A stretch of 64,000 nt of DNA from Kingdonia uniflora (Eukaryota > Streptophyta > Magnoliopsida > Ranunculales > Circaeasteraceae): assembly GCA_014058105.1 (NCBI GenBank), contig JACGCM010002671.1, positions 1,054,001-1,118,000 on the forward strand, in the 5' to 3' direction. The notes under the pieces are model-generated. The model was not told where the DNA came from. It did not search any database and saw only the letters and a program-made list of their open reading frames with translations. The position numbers and the translations under genes are program-made. Shown here piece by piece: positions 45,336-56,429 of this stretch (positions within the stretch are counted from its first letter, which is position 1; every line of letters begins with the position of its first letter).

Positions 45336-45439
45336 CTGTATATAGAAGTACTTACTGGATATATTAGAAGAAGTACTGCAATGTGAGGCGATCGAACACA
45401 AGCATTTTATTGATGTGAGATTGAGTGAAGGAAAGTACA

Positions 45440-46866
45440 CTGTGACAGATTTGTCATCTGTATTACAACTTCAGTCTTCTTGTGCTCCAAGGATTAGGTA
45501 TGTGTTCACCATGCTCAGTTGCGAGGTCGTAGGAATCGAGGCCGTTTTTTTCGATAACGACAAAAGGACCTTCCCAGTTTTTAGATAATTTATCGGCGTT
45601 GAGCTCTTTGCGATGTTTAGGAATCTCTCAGAGGACCAGATCCTTGATTTTGAACTCTCTATGCCGAACGCGTTTGTTATAAGATCGGGCTAAAGCTTGA
45701 TGGTATCTTCCCAAATTCATGACTGCTCTGTCCCGAGTCTCCTTGATCCAATTAATATAATATGCCAACTGGAATTTGTTTTTTTCATCGGTCATAATAT
45801 GGTCGCGAATAGGGTGATGATACTGAGTAGGGATGATTGCTTCTGTACCGCAAACCAAGAGGAACAGCGTGTATCCAGCTAAAAATTGAGGCATAGTTCG
45901 ATAAGCCCATAATATATGTGGTAATTCTATGACCCAATTGTCCTTTTTTCTTAAGAGCTTTTTGATCCCAACAACGATAGTGCGATTAGTGATTTTGGCC
46001 TGACCATTCCCTTGCGGGTAATACGGATTGGAAGGAGAATGTATGATGTTGTGTTGATTGAGGAATTCAATGACTTTGAAGCCAACGAACTGATGTCCAT
46101 TGTCAATTCTGATTAGATGAGGGTAGCCGAAATGAATGATGATATTTTTCCATATAAACTTGATGACTTCATCCACTCGTGTGCGGCACAGAGGAACAGC
46201 TTTGACCCACTTTGTAAAGTAATCCGTTACGACTAACAGATGTTTCTGTTTTCCTGGAGCGGTGGAAAATTAGCCAACAAGGTCGAGGGCCTATCTTTTA
46301 AATGGCCATACAACGTTGTTGGAATGGTGTTCCAAAGCAAGAGCCCGAAGTTGGGGACCATGACGTTGGCAGGCATCGTATTTTCTTACGAGTTCGATGG
46401 CCTGAGCTTTTATTTTAGGCCAAAAGACGCCTTGTGTAAGAGCTCGGTTGGCTAGAGATCTTCCTGCTGCGTGGGAACCTCAAGTACCTTCATGTAGTTC
46501 GTATAAGAATTTTTGAGCTTCTTTGTGGGATAAGCATTCGAGATACGGTCCTGTGACCGAAATCTTATATAAGAGACCATTTTCCACGATGTTGCGTTTA
46601 GCGTTATCAAGTACAAGTCTTCTTTCAGTGGGGTCTTGAGGGAGTTCGCCATCAAATTTATTTTTGGTTCCAATATACTTGAGGAAAGGTCATCTCCAAT
46701 CGTTCTCATCCTCTTTAACGCCCCCAGTATTAGTAGAATTTGAGCTTATGATGTTAATATTGGGGGTTGATAATACTTTGATCTTGAGATATCGAGCTTC
46801 TGCGCCAAGGACTCCTGCGAGATATGCGAGGGAATTAGAATATCTATTTTCTCTGTGCGGCAAATG
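45440..46866 (-). pseudogene. Integrase of element 3 (broken, catalytic Glu lost)
   Basis: A 182-codon open part (45628-46176) has 'RIDNGHQFVGFKVIEFL' with the second catalytic Asp. 'YYPQGNGQAKITNRTIV' follows, where Lys stands in place of the third catalytic residue, Glu. Then come 'GYTLFLLVCGTEAIIP' and 'INWIKETRDRAVMNLGRYHQ'. Upstream minus-strand pieces (46180-46860) carry the N-terminal domain over several frames. The Glu-to-Lys change alone would abolish strand transfer. Confidence 0.8.
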
Positions 46867-47479
46867 TTAGATAAAAATTCTCTTAAATCTTCTCATCCTG
46901 TCGGCTACTACGGCTGCGAAATCTATCATTTTTCCATTCTTCTGGAATTTTTCTATGTAATGGTTTACGATGAGTAAAGAATCCGTGTATACGGACAACT
47001 CGGATACGTCAATTTCAAGAGCCATGTCTAGACCAGGAATCATCGTCTCATACTCAGCTGTATTGAGCTTCAAATTTTAATCGGATTACTTTTTTGATTC
47101 TATCATTAGAAGATGTAATCAGTGTAATTCTGATGCCTCATCCCCGTAGGTCCAGAAGATCTGTCAGCTAAAAGGCGCTATCTCTTTTGAGTTATCCAGT
47201 CTGCCTTTTCTTTGATTTGTTCCCCATAAATTTTTGTGTTGTCTTCTTCCCAATCAGGTTCTACAGGGAAGTCCAGAAGAAAATCTGTTATGGCATGACC
47301 CTTTTCAGAATGTTTGGGTTCAAAACGGATGTCATGCTCTCCAAGAGTGACTGACCATTGTTGGACCCGTCTAGATTTTTCTCGCTTGGATAAGATTTTG
47401 CGCAGAGGATAGTTGGTTACTACTCGTACTGAATTGGCTTAAAAGTACTGTCTCAATTTTTGTGAGGTGTAGATTAACG
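46867..47479 (-). pseudogene. RNase H of element 3 (broken)
   Basis: The minus-strand frame at 46867-47073 shows 'NTAEYETMIPGLDMALEIDV' and 'ELSVYTDSLLIVNHYIEKF', the Glu and Asp motifs of the archaeal-type RNase H. It breaks off before the 'H-x-D-S-L' end motif. The connection region upstream (to about 47479) is interrupted by stops. Confidence 0.75.
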
Positions 47480-48395
47480 CTAAAAGTAGTTTCTAGATCA
47501 TGCTATTTCAGGATTCTGCTGCAGTGAGAGTTTTACTGATGAAGTAGACAGGCTTCTCGATCTTCTCATCAAGTCGAATGAGAACCTAACTTAATGATTC
47601 TTCAGTGACTGCGAGATAAATGGTAAGTTCTTCCCCTTTGCGAGGTGTACTCATCACTGGTGGTGATCCCAAGTAAAGTTTAAGTTGTTGAAATACTATT
47701 TCGCACTCTGTCCATTCGATCTCAGAGTCCTTCTTAGGTTTCTATTTTGTTGCCCGCTCACATAGTAAGTTGAACAACCATAGACAGCGATCAAAAGATT
47801 TGGAAACAAAACAGTTTAACGCAACAATCTTACCTGCTAACTTCTGTACATCTTTCTTCATTTTTGGAGAAGGCATAGATAACAGTGCACGAATACGATC
47901 CGGGTCACCTTCAATACCGCGCTTACTGATTAAGTGGCCCAATAATTTCCCTAATTGGACTCCAAACTGGCATTTGTCAGGGTTGAGTCTCATCTTATAT
48001 AGACGAAGGATATTGAAGGCCGTGTGTAAATCTGCAATATAGTTTTCATTCTTGAGACTTTTACATAACATATCTTCTATATAGACCTCCATTATCTTTC
48101 CAAGGTATTCTTTGAACATCTGGGTCATCAATCGCTGATAAGTAGCTCTAGTATTCTTGAGATCGAACGACATGACTTTGTAGCAGTATCGACCATGTTC
48201 TGTAATGAAAGCTATTTTATCTTGATCGTTAGGTAGCATAGGTATTTGGTCGTACCCAGATGCAGCATCCATCATAGACAAGAGCTCGTGTTCGAAAGTA
48301 GAATCGAGCAAATTATTTATGATAGGGAGTAGAAAACTATCCTTTGGAGTATGTCAGTTCAAGTTTGTGAAATCCACACACAAACTCCCGTTCTT
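47480..48395 (-). pseudogene. Reverse transcriptase of element 3 (5' part deleted)
   Basis: A 190-codon open part (47742-48311) has 'SMMDAASGYDQIPMLPNDQD' and 'TRATYQRLMTQMFKEYLGKI'. The catalytic box is 'VYIEDMLCKS', where the first Asp of Y-I-D-D is Glu. 'GKLLGHLISKRGIEGDPDRI' and the thumb 'MPSPKMKKDVQKLAGKIV' follow. Towards 48395 the frame reaches 'CVDFTNLN' and then jumps straight into gag sequence, so the protease and the N-terminal third of RT are missing. Confidence 0.85.
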
Positions 48396-49690
48396 ATAAC
48401 TCTCCACGTCCACTATGTATTCGTGCATTCGTCCATCTGCAAAGATGTATTCCAACAACCGTTGTAAGGCAAAATATTGTTCTGTCTCATGATGTCGGAC
48501 CTTGTGGTGGATGCAGTAAGGTTTGCTCTCAATCGGTTGAAGGTACTGTGTATTGCGGAAGAATCTGTCTTTCTATAATATAGGATAAATACTGGTTATG
48601 GTTACATTCATCTTTGGGAGATAAGGTTTTGGAAAGTTACTCTCCTTTAGAGGTCACTCGTCGTTGGATTTGGTGCGTTTCCTGTCTCCTCCCTGATCTG
48701 TTGTTCGATTAAAATTGTAATGGGTTGATTGATCTCGAGCTATCAGTGTTGATTTATGAGGTTTTTGTCTGTCAGACACCATTCGTTCTAGGTCGATGTA
48801 TCCGTTGATCTTTTTAATCATGTCTTCTAATGTTGTTGGTTTATTGAGGATGAGGTACTCCTTCACCTGGCCATCGACGAGTAAAGCATTGGTGAAAGTA
48901 TAAACAGTGATCTTCTGGTCGAGTCGATCTACTTTTCGAGCCAACTCCAAGAACGTTTTAGTAAGCGTCACGAGCTTCTCTCCCGGCATCTGTTTGGGGC
49001 TGAAAAAAGAATATAAGTTCTCCTCTTTATCTCTATTGTGCGAGTAATTCTTGACAAAAAGCTCGCACAACTTTTCGAAAGTTGTAATGGACCCTTCAGG
49101 CAGTGTGTGAAACCACCATAGGGGTTCGCCTGATAAGATGGTTGGAAAGAGTCGGCATAGAATGTGGTTAGACGTGGAATGTAGACCTAGAACGTCCTAG
49201 AACTCTTGAACGTGTTCCACTGGATGAGTTCCTTTATAGTTTTGGATCTTCAAAGTGCAAAACCCGGCGGGGACCTCACCATCTAATAACTCCTGGGCGA
49301 TCGGGCTTTTCTGTAATCTGTTATGGATCCCTTTAGTCGGCGTATGGGCTTGTCGAGCTGTAGCGGTTGGTCAAGTAACGCATCCCTCTCCAGGATTGTA
49401 GTTACCACTCCCTTTACTTAGACGTTCTTTTGCCAGGACTTGAACTCTTCGAGGTAGATTATCAGTCTGTCTGATTTCCTCCAGGCCGTCACCTATTTCT
49501 TGTTGGATCTCTTGGATCTAGATGGGCCTCATGTCCTGTTACTGAGGGTTAGATCAGAGCACACCCCCTGCGTGTATGCCTTTCGGAGGCGGTCCTATTC
49601 TGCCATGACCGAAAATCGGTGAGCCCCCAGGTTGTACGGCCTTGTTCTTCTGGGCGGCCACCCGCCGACCCTACAGAACCTTCAACGCAT
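48396..49690 (-). pseudogene. gag: gag of element 3 (broken)
   Basis: A 138-codon open part at 48654-49070 holds the late capsid: 'CELFVKNYSHNRDKEENLYS', 'MPGEKLVTLTKTFLELARKV' and 'KEYLILNKPTTLEDMIKKI'. Upstream 'GEPLWWFHTLPEGSITTFEK' (about 49070-49130) is the classic capsid W..L signature. The Cys/His end lies at about 48405-48520. Stops and shifts occur between the parts. The sequence closely parallels element 2 gag. Confidence 0.8.
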
Positions 49691-49895
49691 CCTGAATACT
49701 TGTGAGCTGTTGTTCCAGAGCTGCACATCTTTTTGTTTCAGAACTCAAAGTGGCCCTCAGGTTTGCTAAAGTTGTATTCTCTTCCATCTGGATGATCGGC
49801 GCGCTCTGACCTGGAGGTGTCATTCTGAGAGAAAATGATCAGCAACATTTGAGACAATGGGTTTGAGAACTTCGATTCCCACAGACGACACCAAA

Positions 49896-50630
49896 TGTAA
49901 TAGCCTAGTTCTGGGATCCGGACTTAGCCTTTATACCAAATGTATTCAGAACGTTCAAGAACAATAGACAATAAATAATAAGATGATTTAGCGTGGAAAA
50001 CCTTTGAATAGGTTAAACACCACGACCTCTCGTGAGGATTTTGAGAAAGTGATGATCTTATTAAGATTCCTAGTCTATTACAATGAGCGTTCAGAGAATA
50101 TAGGGTGATAGAGTAGGAACTCTTCTATGGTGAATGTTTCACCCTTCATCTATAGTTCTCCAGGCCTCTTTATAGGTCCTCTAATATGACTTTTTGACGA
50201 CCATAAAGTCCCTTAATGATGGACATTACAAAGTGTGTGTGAGATATCCTTTGACCAGATTATGTAACTTGCCAACCTCTGCTGCTGTAAAACGGCTCTA
50301 TTGCTTACTGTATACTTTGCACAGATCGAACTGTTGGTATAGAGGCCAAAAGTGATGTCTCAAACTGAGGAAAGTTTGGTCACGTCTTTAGTAGTACTTT
50401 CTGTATGCCGATAATATCGAGGACGAAGCTTGAGTCCGAGATACGAAATAAGCTATTATAAGACGACTCTCAACCAATAGTATGAGTGTCGTTAGGGATG
50501 AGTGATGTTGGTTGAGAAACTCGTGTTGTATATGTTTCTGATTGTGCCATGTGCTCTGTTGTTGAGGTCGAAAGTTCATCTGTAGTTCGAAGATGAGGCA
50601 TGAGCTCGAGATGCGAAATAAGCCACTACA
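49896..50630 (-). repeat. 5' LTR of element 3
   Basis: This 735-bp LTR reads TGTAATAGCC...AAGCCACTACA on the plus strand. The primer binding site (49876-49893, minus-strand TGGTGTCGTCTGTGGGAA) is two bases inside it. Its intact sequence shows exactly where element 4 entered the other LTR. Confidence 0.9.
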
Positions 50631-50979
50631 AAAACTGTTTATGATTAATAGTTGGCATTAATCAAGGAGATAATTTATATATTTTCCTCCATTATTCCAC
50701 ATCCACATTCCTCTAAAACATATTTTCTTGTCAATAGACCCACCCCATCCACTCTGTCAGCTGACATATAACACACTCATACCTCTTATTTCTTGATATC
50801 AGATTTTCAATACATTGTTAAGTACTGTCAAAAGATATAAAATTGTCAACTTCATTAAATTTATGTTTGCATGGATATTTTTTGGTGCTGGAGAATATTT
50901 TAAATCATGGCTAATTTTATTATGTTACGAAGAGCTACTTTACATATGGTAATTTTTCTTGATTTCTTTCTCTATACAG

Positions 50980-51072
50980 GGTCTCGTGTTGTTGATGATC
51001 TCAATATCTGGCCTTTACTGTATGATGGGAATTGATACTCTAACAAGATTCAAAGCTGCCCAAGAATCTTGA
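50980..51072 (+). pseudogene. Last exon of the V-ATPase accessory-like gene (transmembrane helix)
   Basis: After a good acceptor (tttctctatacag) an open frame reads 'GLVLLMISISGLYCMMGIDT' and ends '...TRFKAAQES' with TGA at 51070-51072. This is the conserved C-terminal membrane helix plus short tail of the plant Ac45/VOA1-like family ('VGIVLL-x-x-LISGLCCM-x-GIDTPTRFE'). Element 3 occupies the intron between it and the previous exon, and element 5 begins 118 bp after the stop. The exon itself looks sound. Confidence 0.75.
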
Positions 51073-51189
51073 TGTGTTCTTGGGAGGTACATTCAAGAAC
51101 GAGGCCTAGTCATTCTTTATCCCAATGTAGTGATGACGAGATATATGATTTCAGTCTATAATTTAGCTTATGTTGTTGCGCAGATATGT

Positions 51190-51770
51190 TGATTTAGGTG
51201 GATCTGAAGAAAGGAGTTTTTTATATTTTATCCAAAGTCGTTCGAACGAGATATTGAGTCGTTCGAACGAGGTATAAAGTCGTTCAAACGACTCTTTTCC
51301 ATCTCACTGAAATTTGGCCCAGGAAACCCAAGTCATTCGAACGACTCCCTATTTCGATCGAACGACCAATGTGCACTCCCCTTGAATTTTGGCCCATAGA
51401 TAATTTTCGTTCGAACGAGCTTGGATGCCGTTCAAACGACTTGTCAAGTTCATAGGGTTTTAGACCAACTAGCGTAAAGTCGTTCGAACGAAATTGGCGC
51501 AGGTTGTTATTTTGAGACGTAGTTTTGCCTCAAGATCCGTGTTATTTGGTATTTTAAGTTCCCTAGTATATAAATGGGACTTAGGTTATTTTTCAAGATC
51601 TATGTTAGTTCAATAGAAGTTCTGAGGAAGAAGCTTAAGGTTAGAGCAATTTATTGTAATTTACTTTATTGTTAAAGCAATTGAAGCTATTTGAAGGGAT
51701 TTTTCCCAACCAGTTTTGGCGTTCTTCGTACTTTTCAGCTAACTAGGGTTTCTCTTCGTATTGTGGATTA
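51190..51770 (+). repeat. 5' LTR of element 5
   Basis: This 581-bp LTR has ends TGATTTAGG...TTGTGGATTA and a TATA box at 51567-51575 (tatataaat). Its U3 carries about eight 'tcgttcgaacga'-like palindromes (51238-51492). It is longer than the 3' LTR because of a roughly 65-bp segment around 51440-51495 that holds one extra palindrome. Confidence 0.92.
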
Positions 51771-51818
51771 AGTGATATCAGTTTTCCAGTTACGATCTTC
51801 GGGGGTTGATTGTGGTTT

Positions 51819-52900
51819 ATGGTTTCTACACGTGACCATCTCAAGCAAATAAAGGAGAAGCTAGTGAGTCTGTTGAAGATTCATTACAAACCTAATTCGA
51901 AGAAGAAGGATGATTTGGAGATGGACGATTCCAACGATCGACTCACAACTTTGGAAATGACAGTTTCCGACCAAACTTCTACTGTAGGGGTGTTAATAGA
52001 ACAATTGCGTCTCACAAACCTTGTGAAGGCCTCCGCTTCAGTAAAATGGTGAGGTCGCTCTCAACGGTAAGGCCGTTCGTAGAAGAAAGGGGTTATGGAG
52101 GTAGATGGAGGTGACGATATTGCGGAGATAGGTAGTGATTCTAGTGATTCTAAATCCGTCAAGGAGCGCCCGGGTTTTGGTAAGTCGATGAATCCTATGC
52201 GTAATCTTTGTATTAACTTTAAGATTGAAATTTCGGTATTCGATGGTTCTGTCGATGCCTAGAAGTTGGATAATTGGTTAGATAGATCAGAGACCTATTT
52301 TTTTGTGTATGAATATTCCAACGCTAAGAAAATTTGTTTCTCTACGTTAAAATTTGCAAGTCATTCACTAACGTGGTAGAAATCCTATAAAAAGTGCCAC
52401 ATGTAGGAAGTTTGAGTTGAAAAGAATTTAAAGTTTTAGTGAGGAAGCAATTCTATCCAATTTGGTATGAACAAGAGCGATGGTACAAATGGCACAATTT
52501 GCGCCAAAGGTTTGGGCAATCCGTACAACAATTTACTACAAAATTTCATAACCAAGTGTTGGTTTTGGATATTGATGTAGATGAGTACGAGGTGTTCATA
52601 AAATATACGGGAGGTTTGTCGGAGTCCAATAGAAGGGAATTAAAGCTCTTTAATGTAGAAAATGTCGAAGATGCTACTGTTAAAGCAATTGCCATTGAAG
52701 GCAAGTACTTGAAGAGTGATGAGAAAGACGATAAGAACAAGTCGGGGTACAAGTCTACTTGGAAGTCTGATCAGAAAGGGGAGTCCAAAGGAGATGGGTC
52801 TTCATCCAAGGGGATTATCTGTAGTCATTGCAAGGATAATTGGCACAATTCAGATAAATGTTTGAAACTTCACCTGGAGCTTCGGCCGAAGGAGGAGTGA
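51819..52900 (+). pseudogene. gag: gag of element 5 (broken) with CCHC zinc knuckle
   Basis: ATG 51819 starts MVSTRDHLKQIKEKLVSLLK. 'INFKIEISVFDGSVDA' and 'YEYSNAKKICFSTLKFASHS' follow at about 52190-52380. The 153-codon ORF at 52439-52900 then holds the capsid end and a zinc knuckle, CSHCKDNWHNSDKC (C-x2-C-x4-H-x4-C), near its C-terminus. At least two stops interrupt the frame. The same gag is in element 4. Confidence 0.85.
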
Positions 52901-52949
52901 GGCAAGAAAGAGAAACGTGTACTAGCCGCATCGAATGTGGATCTTACGG

Positions 52950-53572
52950 ATTTAGATAAGCCAAATCTGAAGCTTACTATAATGTTCAAGCAGCCTATAG
53001 CAATCGACGAGGCGAGTCAGGAGGAGTATTCTTATGTCAGCATTCAAGTGAAGTAGAGCTTAGTCGAGGCCATCATATATCCGAGTAGTCAGAAGAATTT
53101 AATTTCTGAGGCGGTGGTGAAGAAGATGGGTTTGGCTACTATGGCTCATCCTAAGTTGTACGGTTAGGGTTAGATTTAGAAAGACCTAAAGTTAAAGATA
53201 ACTACGCAGTGTACATTCAAGTTTGCGATTATGAAGAAGTTTATTGACGAAGTGACATGTGATGTGGTTCTGTTGGGCGTGTGTCAAGTCATCTTGGGTA
53301 ACCCTTATCTTTGGGATCGAGATGTAATCCTTTACTGTAGAGCTCGCAAATATCATCTTGTGAAGGATGAGATGGAATATCATATCAATACGTGCAAGGA
53401 ACATATTACTACCACTAATTTAGTAACGGCGACTCAGGCGAAGAGGCTGGTTAATGCGAGCGGAAAATTTGTATTATTGTTTGTGGGATCGGTTCAAGAG
53501 GGTCCATCGGCTAAGGTGTTGTCCACTTTGGCAATGTCTCCTAAGCAACAAACTGATATGTGGAAGTTGTAA
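52950..53572 (+). pseudogene. Protease region of element 5
   Basis: This region includes 'LISEAVVKKMGLATMAHPK' (decayed active-site side) and the ORF at 53231-53572 with 'VTCDVVLLGVCQVILGNPYL', the conserved 'D-x-x-LG-x-x-W/Y' end of gypsy retropepsins. 'AKRLVNASGKFVLL' links it to RT. The D-T/S-G triplet is not legible, so the enzyme is probably dead. A TAA at 53569-53571 replaces the Gln that element 4 retains in 'GKLQEE'. Confidence 0.7.
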
Positions 53573-54334
53573 GAGGAGTATGAAGACTTGCTTCTGGGCA
53601 TAGAAGGGATGCCGCGCAAGAGGGATGTGGCGTATGATATAACCTTGGTGAATGGTGAGCAACTACCCAATATTGGGTTATATCAGACTTCGGTTATAGA
53701 GTCTGATGAGATTAAGAAACAGGTACATAAACTCCTAGAGAAAGGAGTTATTAATCCAAGTTGCTCACCTTGTGGTTCACCGGTGCTATTGGTGTCGAAG
53801 AAGGATGGGTCTTGGAAGATATGTGTAGATTATCGGGCACTGAACAAGATCACGGTAAAGAATCGTTATCCGCTTCCACGGATTGACGAGCTTTTGGATG
53901 AGTTGCAGATGGCTCGGTTTTTCACCAAGTTAGATCATAAGCTAGGTTATCATCAAGTTAAAATCCAGGAAGAAGATACTTGGAAGACAGCGTTCAAGAC
54001 CAAACAGGGCATATTTGAGTGGTTGGTGATGCCCTTTGGGTTATGCAATGCCCCGGCGATGTTTATGCAACTAATGAATGAGGTACTTCGTACATTTATT
54101 GATGATTTTGTGATTGTGTATTTGGATGATATCTTAATATATAGTCGTACATGGGAGGAACACCTTGGGCATTTACACAAAGTGTTGGGCATTTTGCGAT
54201 CACAACAACTTTTTTTTAACGGGAAGAAGTGCGAGTTTGGGAAGAGGGAGCTAGTCTATTTGGGATTTATTGTTGGTGGCGGCGAGTTTAAGGTCAATCT
54301 AGAGAAGGTCTCGGTCATTACTAATTGGCCTTGA
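53573..54334 (+). pseudogene. Reverse transcriptase of element 5, core intact
   Basis: The 248-codon open frame at 53588-54334 contains all RT blocks: 'DIT' leader, 'LLEKGVINPSCSPCGSPVLL', 'KICVDYRALNKITVKNRYPL', 'FFTKLDHKLGYHQVKI', 'EWLVMPFGLCNAPAMFMQLM' and the catalytic 'VIVYLDDILIYSR'. 'CEFGKRELVYLGFIV' follows, and it ends at a TGA after 'VITNWP'. Both YLDD aspartates and the first Asp (TKLD) are present. This is the best-preserved RT in the window, but the flanking frames are closed. Confidence 0.9.
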
Positions 54335-54960
54335 CCTCGTACAGTGAGGGAAGTGAGAAGTTTTATGGGTTCTTGTCAGTACTTATAAAAATTTATTCAG
54401 CATATTTCACAAATTGCCGCACCGTTACATTCTTTGACGAATACCGGGGTATAGTTTATGTGGGAAAAACACCATAAGAAGACTTTTATGTTACTGAAGT
54501 GGAAGATTACGGATGCACCAGTGTTAGCATTTCCTAATTTGTAGCGGCCTTTTAAGGTCGAGACAAATGTGTCAGACTATGCATTGGGCGCAATCCTTTT
54601 ACATAATGGGAAGCTGGTTGCTTACCATTATGAGATGTTTACAGGAGCAGTACGCAACTATCCTACCTACGATAAGGAATTCTACGCGTTATATAAATTA
54701 GTAAAACATTGACGGAGTTACTTATTGGGGAAGGAGGTTGCGGTACATTCTGATCAAAAACCATTACAGTTTTTATCTACGCAGTCCAAGCTACGGCAAG
54801 CTCGCCATATGAAGTGGATGTCGTACCTTTAACAGTTTACCTTATTGATCAAGTATAAGAAAGGAGTGGACAACAAATTAGCTAATATGTTATCTCGATC
54901 CCCAATACCAACTATTTCCGCTTTGTTGGTAGCTATGCAGATCTAGCCTATTGTTCCTTC
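54335..54960 (+). pseudogene. RNase H of element 5 (broken)
   Basis: Motifs in order are 'VETNVSDYALGAILLHNGKL' (first Asp region), 'NYPTYDKEFYALYKLVKH' (Glu), 'VAVHSDQKPLQFLSTQSKLR' (second Asp) and 'KKGVDNKLANMLSRSP' (the usual N-x-x-A-D-x-LSR). Stops occur at positions corresponding to Trp (54712), Gln (about 54831) and Gln (about 54945). Element 4 retains the two Gln codons. Confidence 0.85.
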
Positions 54961-56304
54961 TGAGTACGCTTCAGGGTATGATGACGACAAGGAGCTCAGT
55001 GTGATTCACGAGAAGTTGCTACAAGGCAAGACATGCGAGTATGTTTTGAAAGATTGTTTGATTTACAGGGGCAGTCTACTATGTATTCCTGAGGGTGGAG
55101 ACCGTTTGTACTACATTCGAGAGGCACATTGTTCCTGGGTGGCAGGTCATTTCAGGGTTGAGAAGACTCTTTTGAATTTGCAGCGGTATGTCTATTGGCC
55201 GAAGATGCAAGTGGATGTTGCTCGTGTAGTTCATGGTTGCGTGTTATGCAACACATCGAAGCCTTCTAATAAGAAGATATGATTGTACTTACCATTACTA
55301 TTTCCTAGTCGACCTTGGGAGAGCATTTCGATGGATTTTATGGGTGGTTTGCCCATGACCAAGTGTAAGAATGACTATTTGTTTGTGGTGGTGGATCGAT
55401 TCAGCAAGATGATTGTTCTTATTCCATGCCAGAAGACGGTCACTGGGGAAGGAGCAGTGCGATTGTTTTTCAGAGACGTCTTGAGGTATTTTGGGATCTC
55501 TGCTTCTATTATTTCTGATAGGGATAGCCACTTTTTTAGGCATTTCTGGAGATCGTTATGGGGGATGATGGACACTAAGTTGAAGAGAAGTACCGCTTTT
55601 TATCTGCAGAGTGACGGGGAAACAAAGGTAGTTAATCTCACTTTGGTATATTTATTATGGGGATTCCATTCTAAACATCCTAAGACTTGGGATAAGAGTT
55701 TACTGTATCTTTAGCTTGCGTTTAACTGTGCAATTCATGGTTCCACTTTGAAGTCTCCATTTGAAGTTTATTTAGGGTACTTGCCTCAAAGGCTTTTTGA
55801 TTTGGATTTTAGTCTTAGCGACAAGACGGTGTCAGGGAAGAAGGAAGCGGAACAAGTTAAATCTCAGCATTTTATTGAGAAGACACGGTTGAAGCATAAT
55901 TGACGATGACTCAAGCAAAGTATAAGGCTCGACACGACAAACATCGGGTTGAGTTCACTTTTCAAAATGGCGACCTAGTTTGGTCGTATTTGGGTAAGGA
56001 ACGGCTAAAGGGGGAAGGTAAGAAACTCAAACCTATTCGTTATGGTCCATTGACGATACTCAAGAAGATTGGTGACAATGCATTCCAATTGGATTTGCCA
56101 CCTTTCATGAAGATGTATTCGGTGATTAATGCCGAGGATTTGAAGCTGCTTGAGCCATCTTTTTTAGATGAAGACTCTACAATCGACACTCGCCTACTTT
56201 CAGTTGATGACTTATGGATGGAAAGAGAAGATCCATTGCAGAAGGATGGTATTCTAGAGTGGAAAGTTTATATTACAAGACAGGGTGGTATTGAATCGTT
56301 TTGA
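54961..56304 (+). pseudogene. Integrase of element 5 (broken), with C-terminal module
   Basis: The zinc domain is at 55110-55260 ('EAHCSWVAGHF' and 'CVLCNTSKP'). The core ORF (55283-55714) has Asp in 'ISMDFMGGLP' and Asp in 'IISDRDSHFF'. 'LQSDGETKVVNLT' follows, where the third catalytic residue, Glu, is Lys. The C-terminal ORF (55900-56304) has 'KYKARHDKHRVEFTFQNGDL' and 'GKKLKPIRYGPLTILKKIGD'. It ends in 'WKVYITRQGG', which may be a diverged chromodomain-like tail that continues in another frame. Confidence 0.85.
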
Positions 56305-56429
56305 GTTGGGAAGAAGGGTCAACTACCTAGTAAGTCAAAGTGGTACAGCAGGAAAATGGGCAGCGCCACATTCCCACATCTCCAGTTCTAGCTTAAGCAG
56401 GAGCTCAAGGCTCCTAAAGGGGGGAGCCA

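Larger units (their letters stand above)
33584..50630 (-). mobile_element. Element 3: Tat-lineage Ty3/gypsy retrotransposon, minus strand
   Basis: The 5' LTR is at 49896-50630. The 3' LTR at 33584-37178 is split by element 4. Each LTR is 735 bp once the nested element and its target duplication are removed. Flanks are GAAAC (33579-33583) and AAAAC (50631-50635), a 5-bp duplication with one change. Gene order on the minus strand is gag, RT, RNase H, integrase, tandem array, opposite-strand genes. The protease is deleted. It lies in the last intron of the V-ATPase accessory-like pseudogene. Confidence 0.9.

Noticed and set aside
53588..54334. Endogenous pararetrovirus
   Set aside because: RT is followed by RNase H and a D,D-35-E integrase, with LTRs and target duplications; this is a gypsy element.
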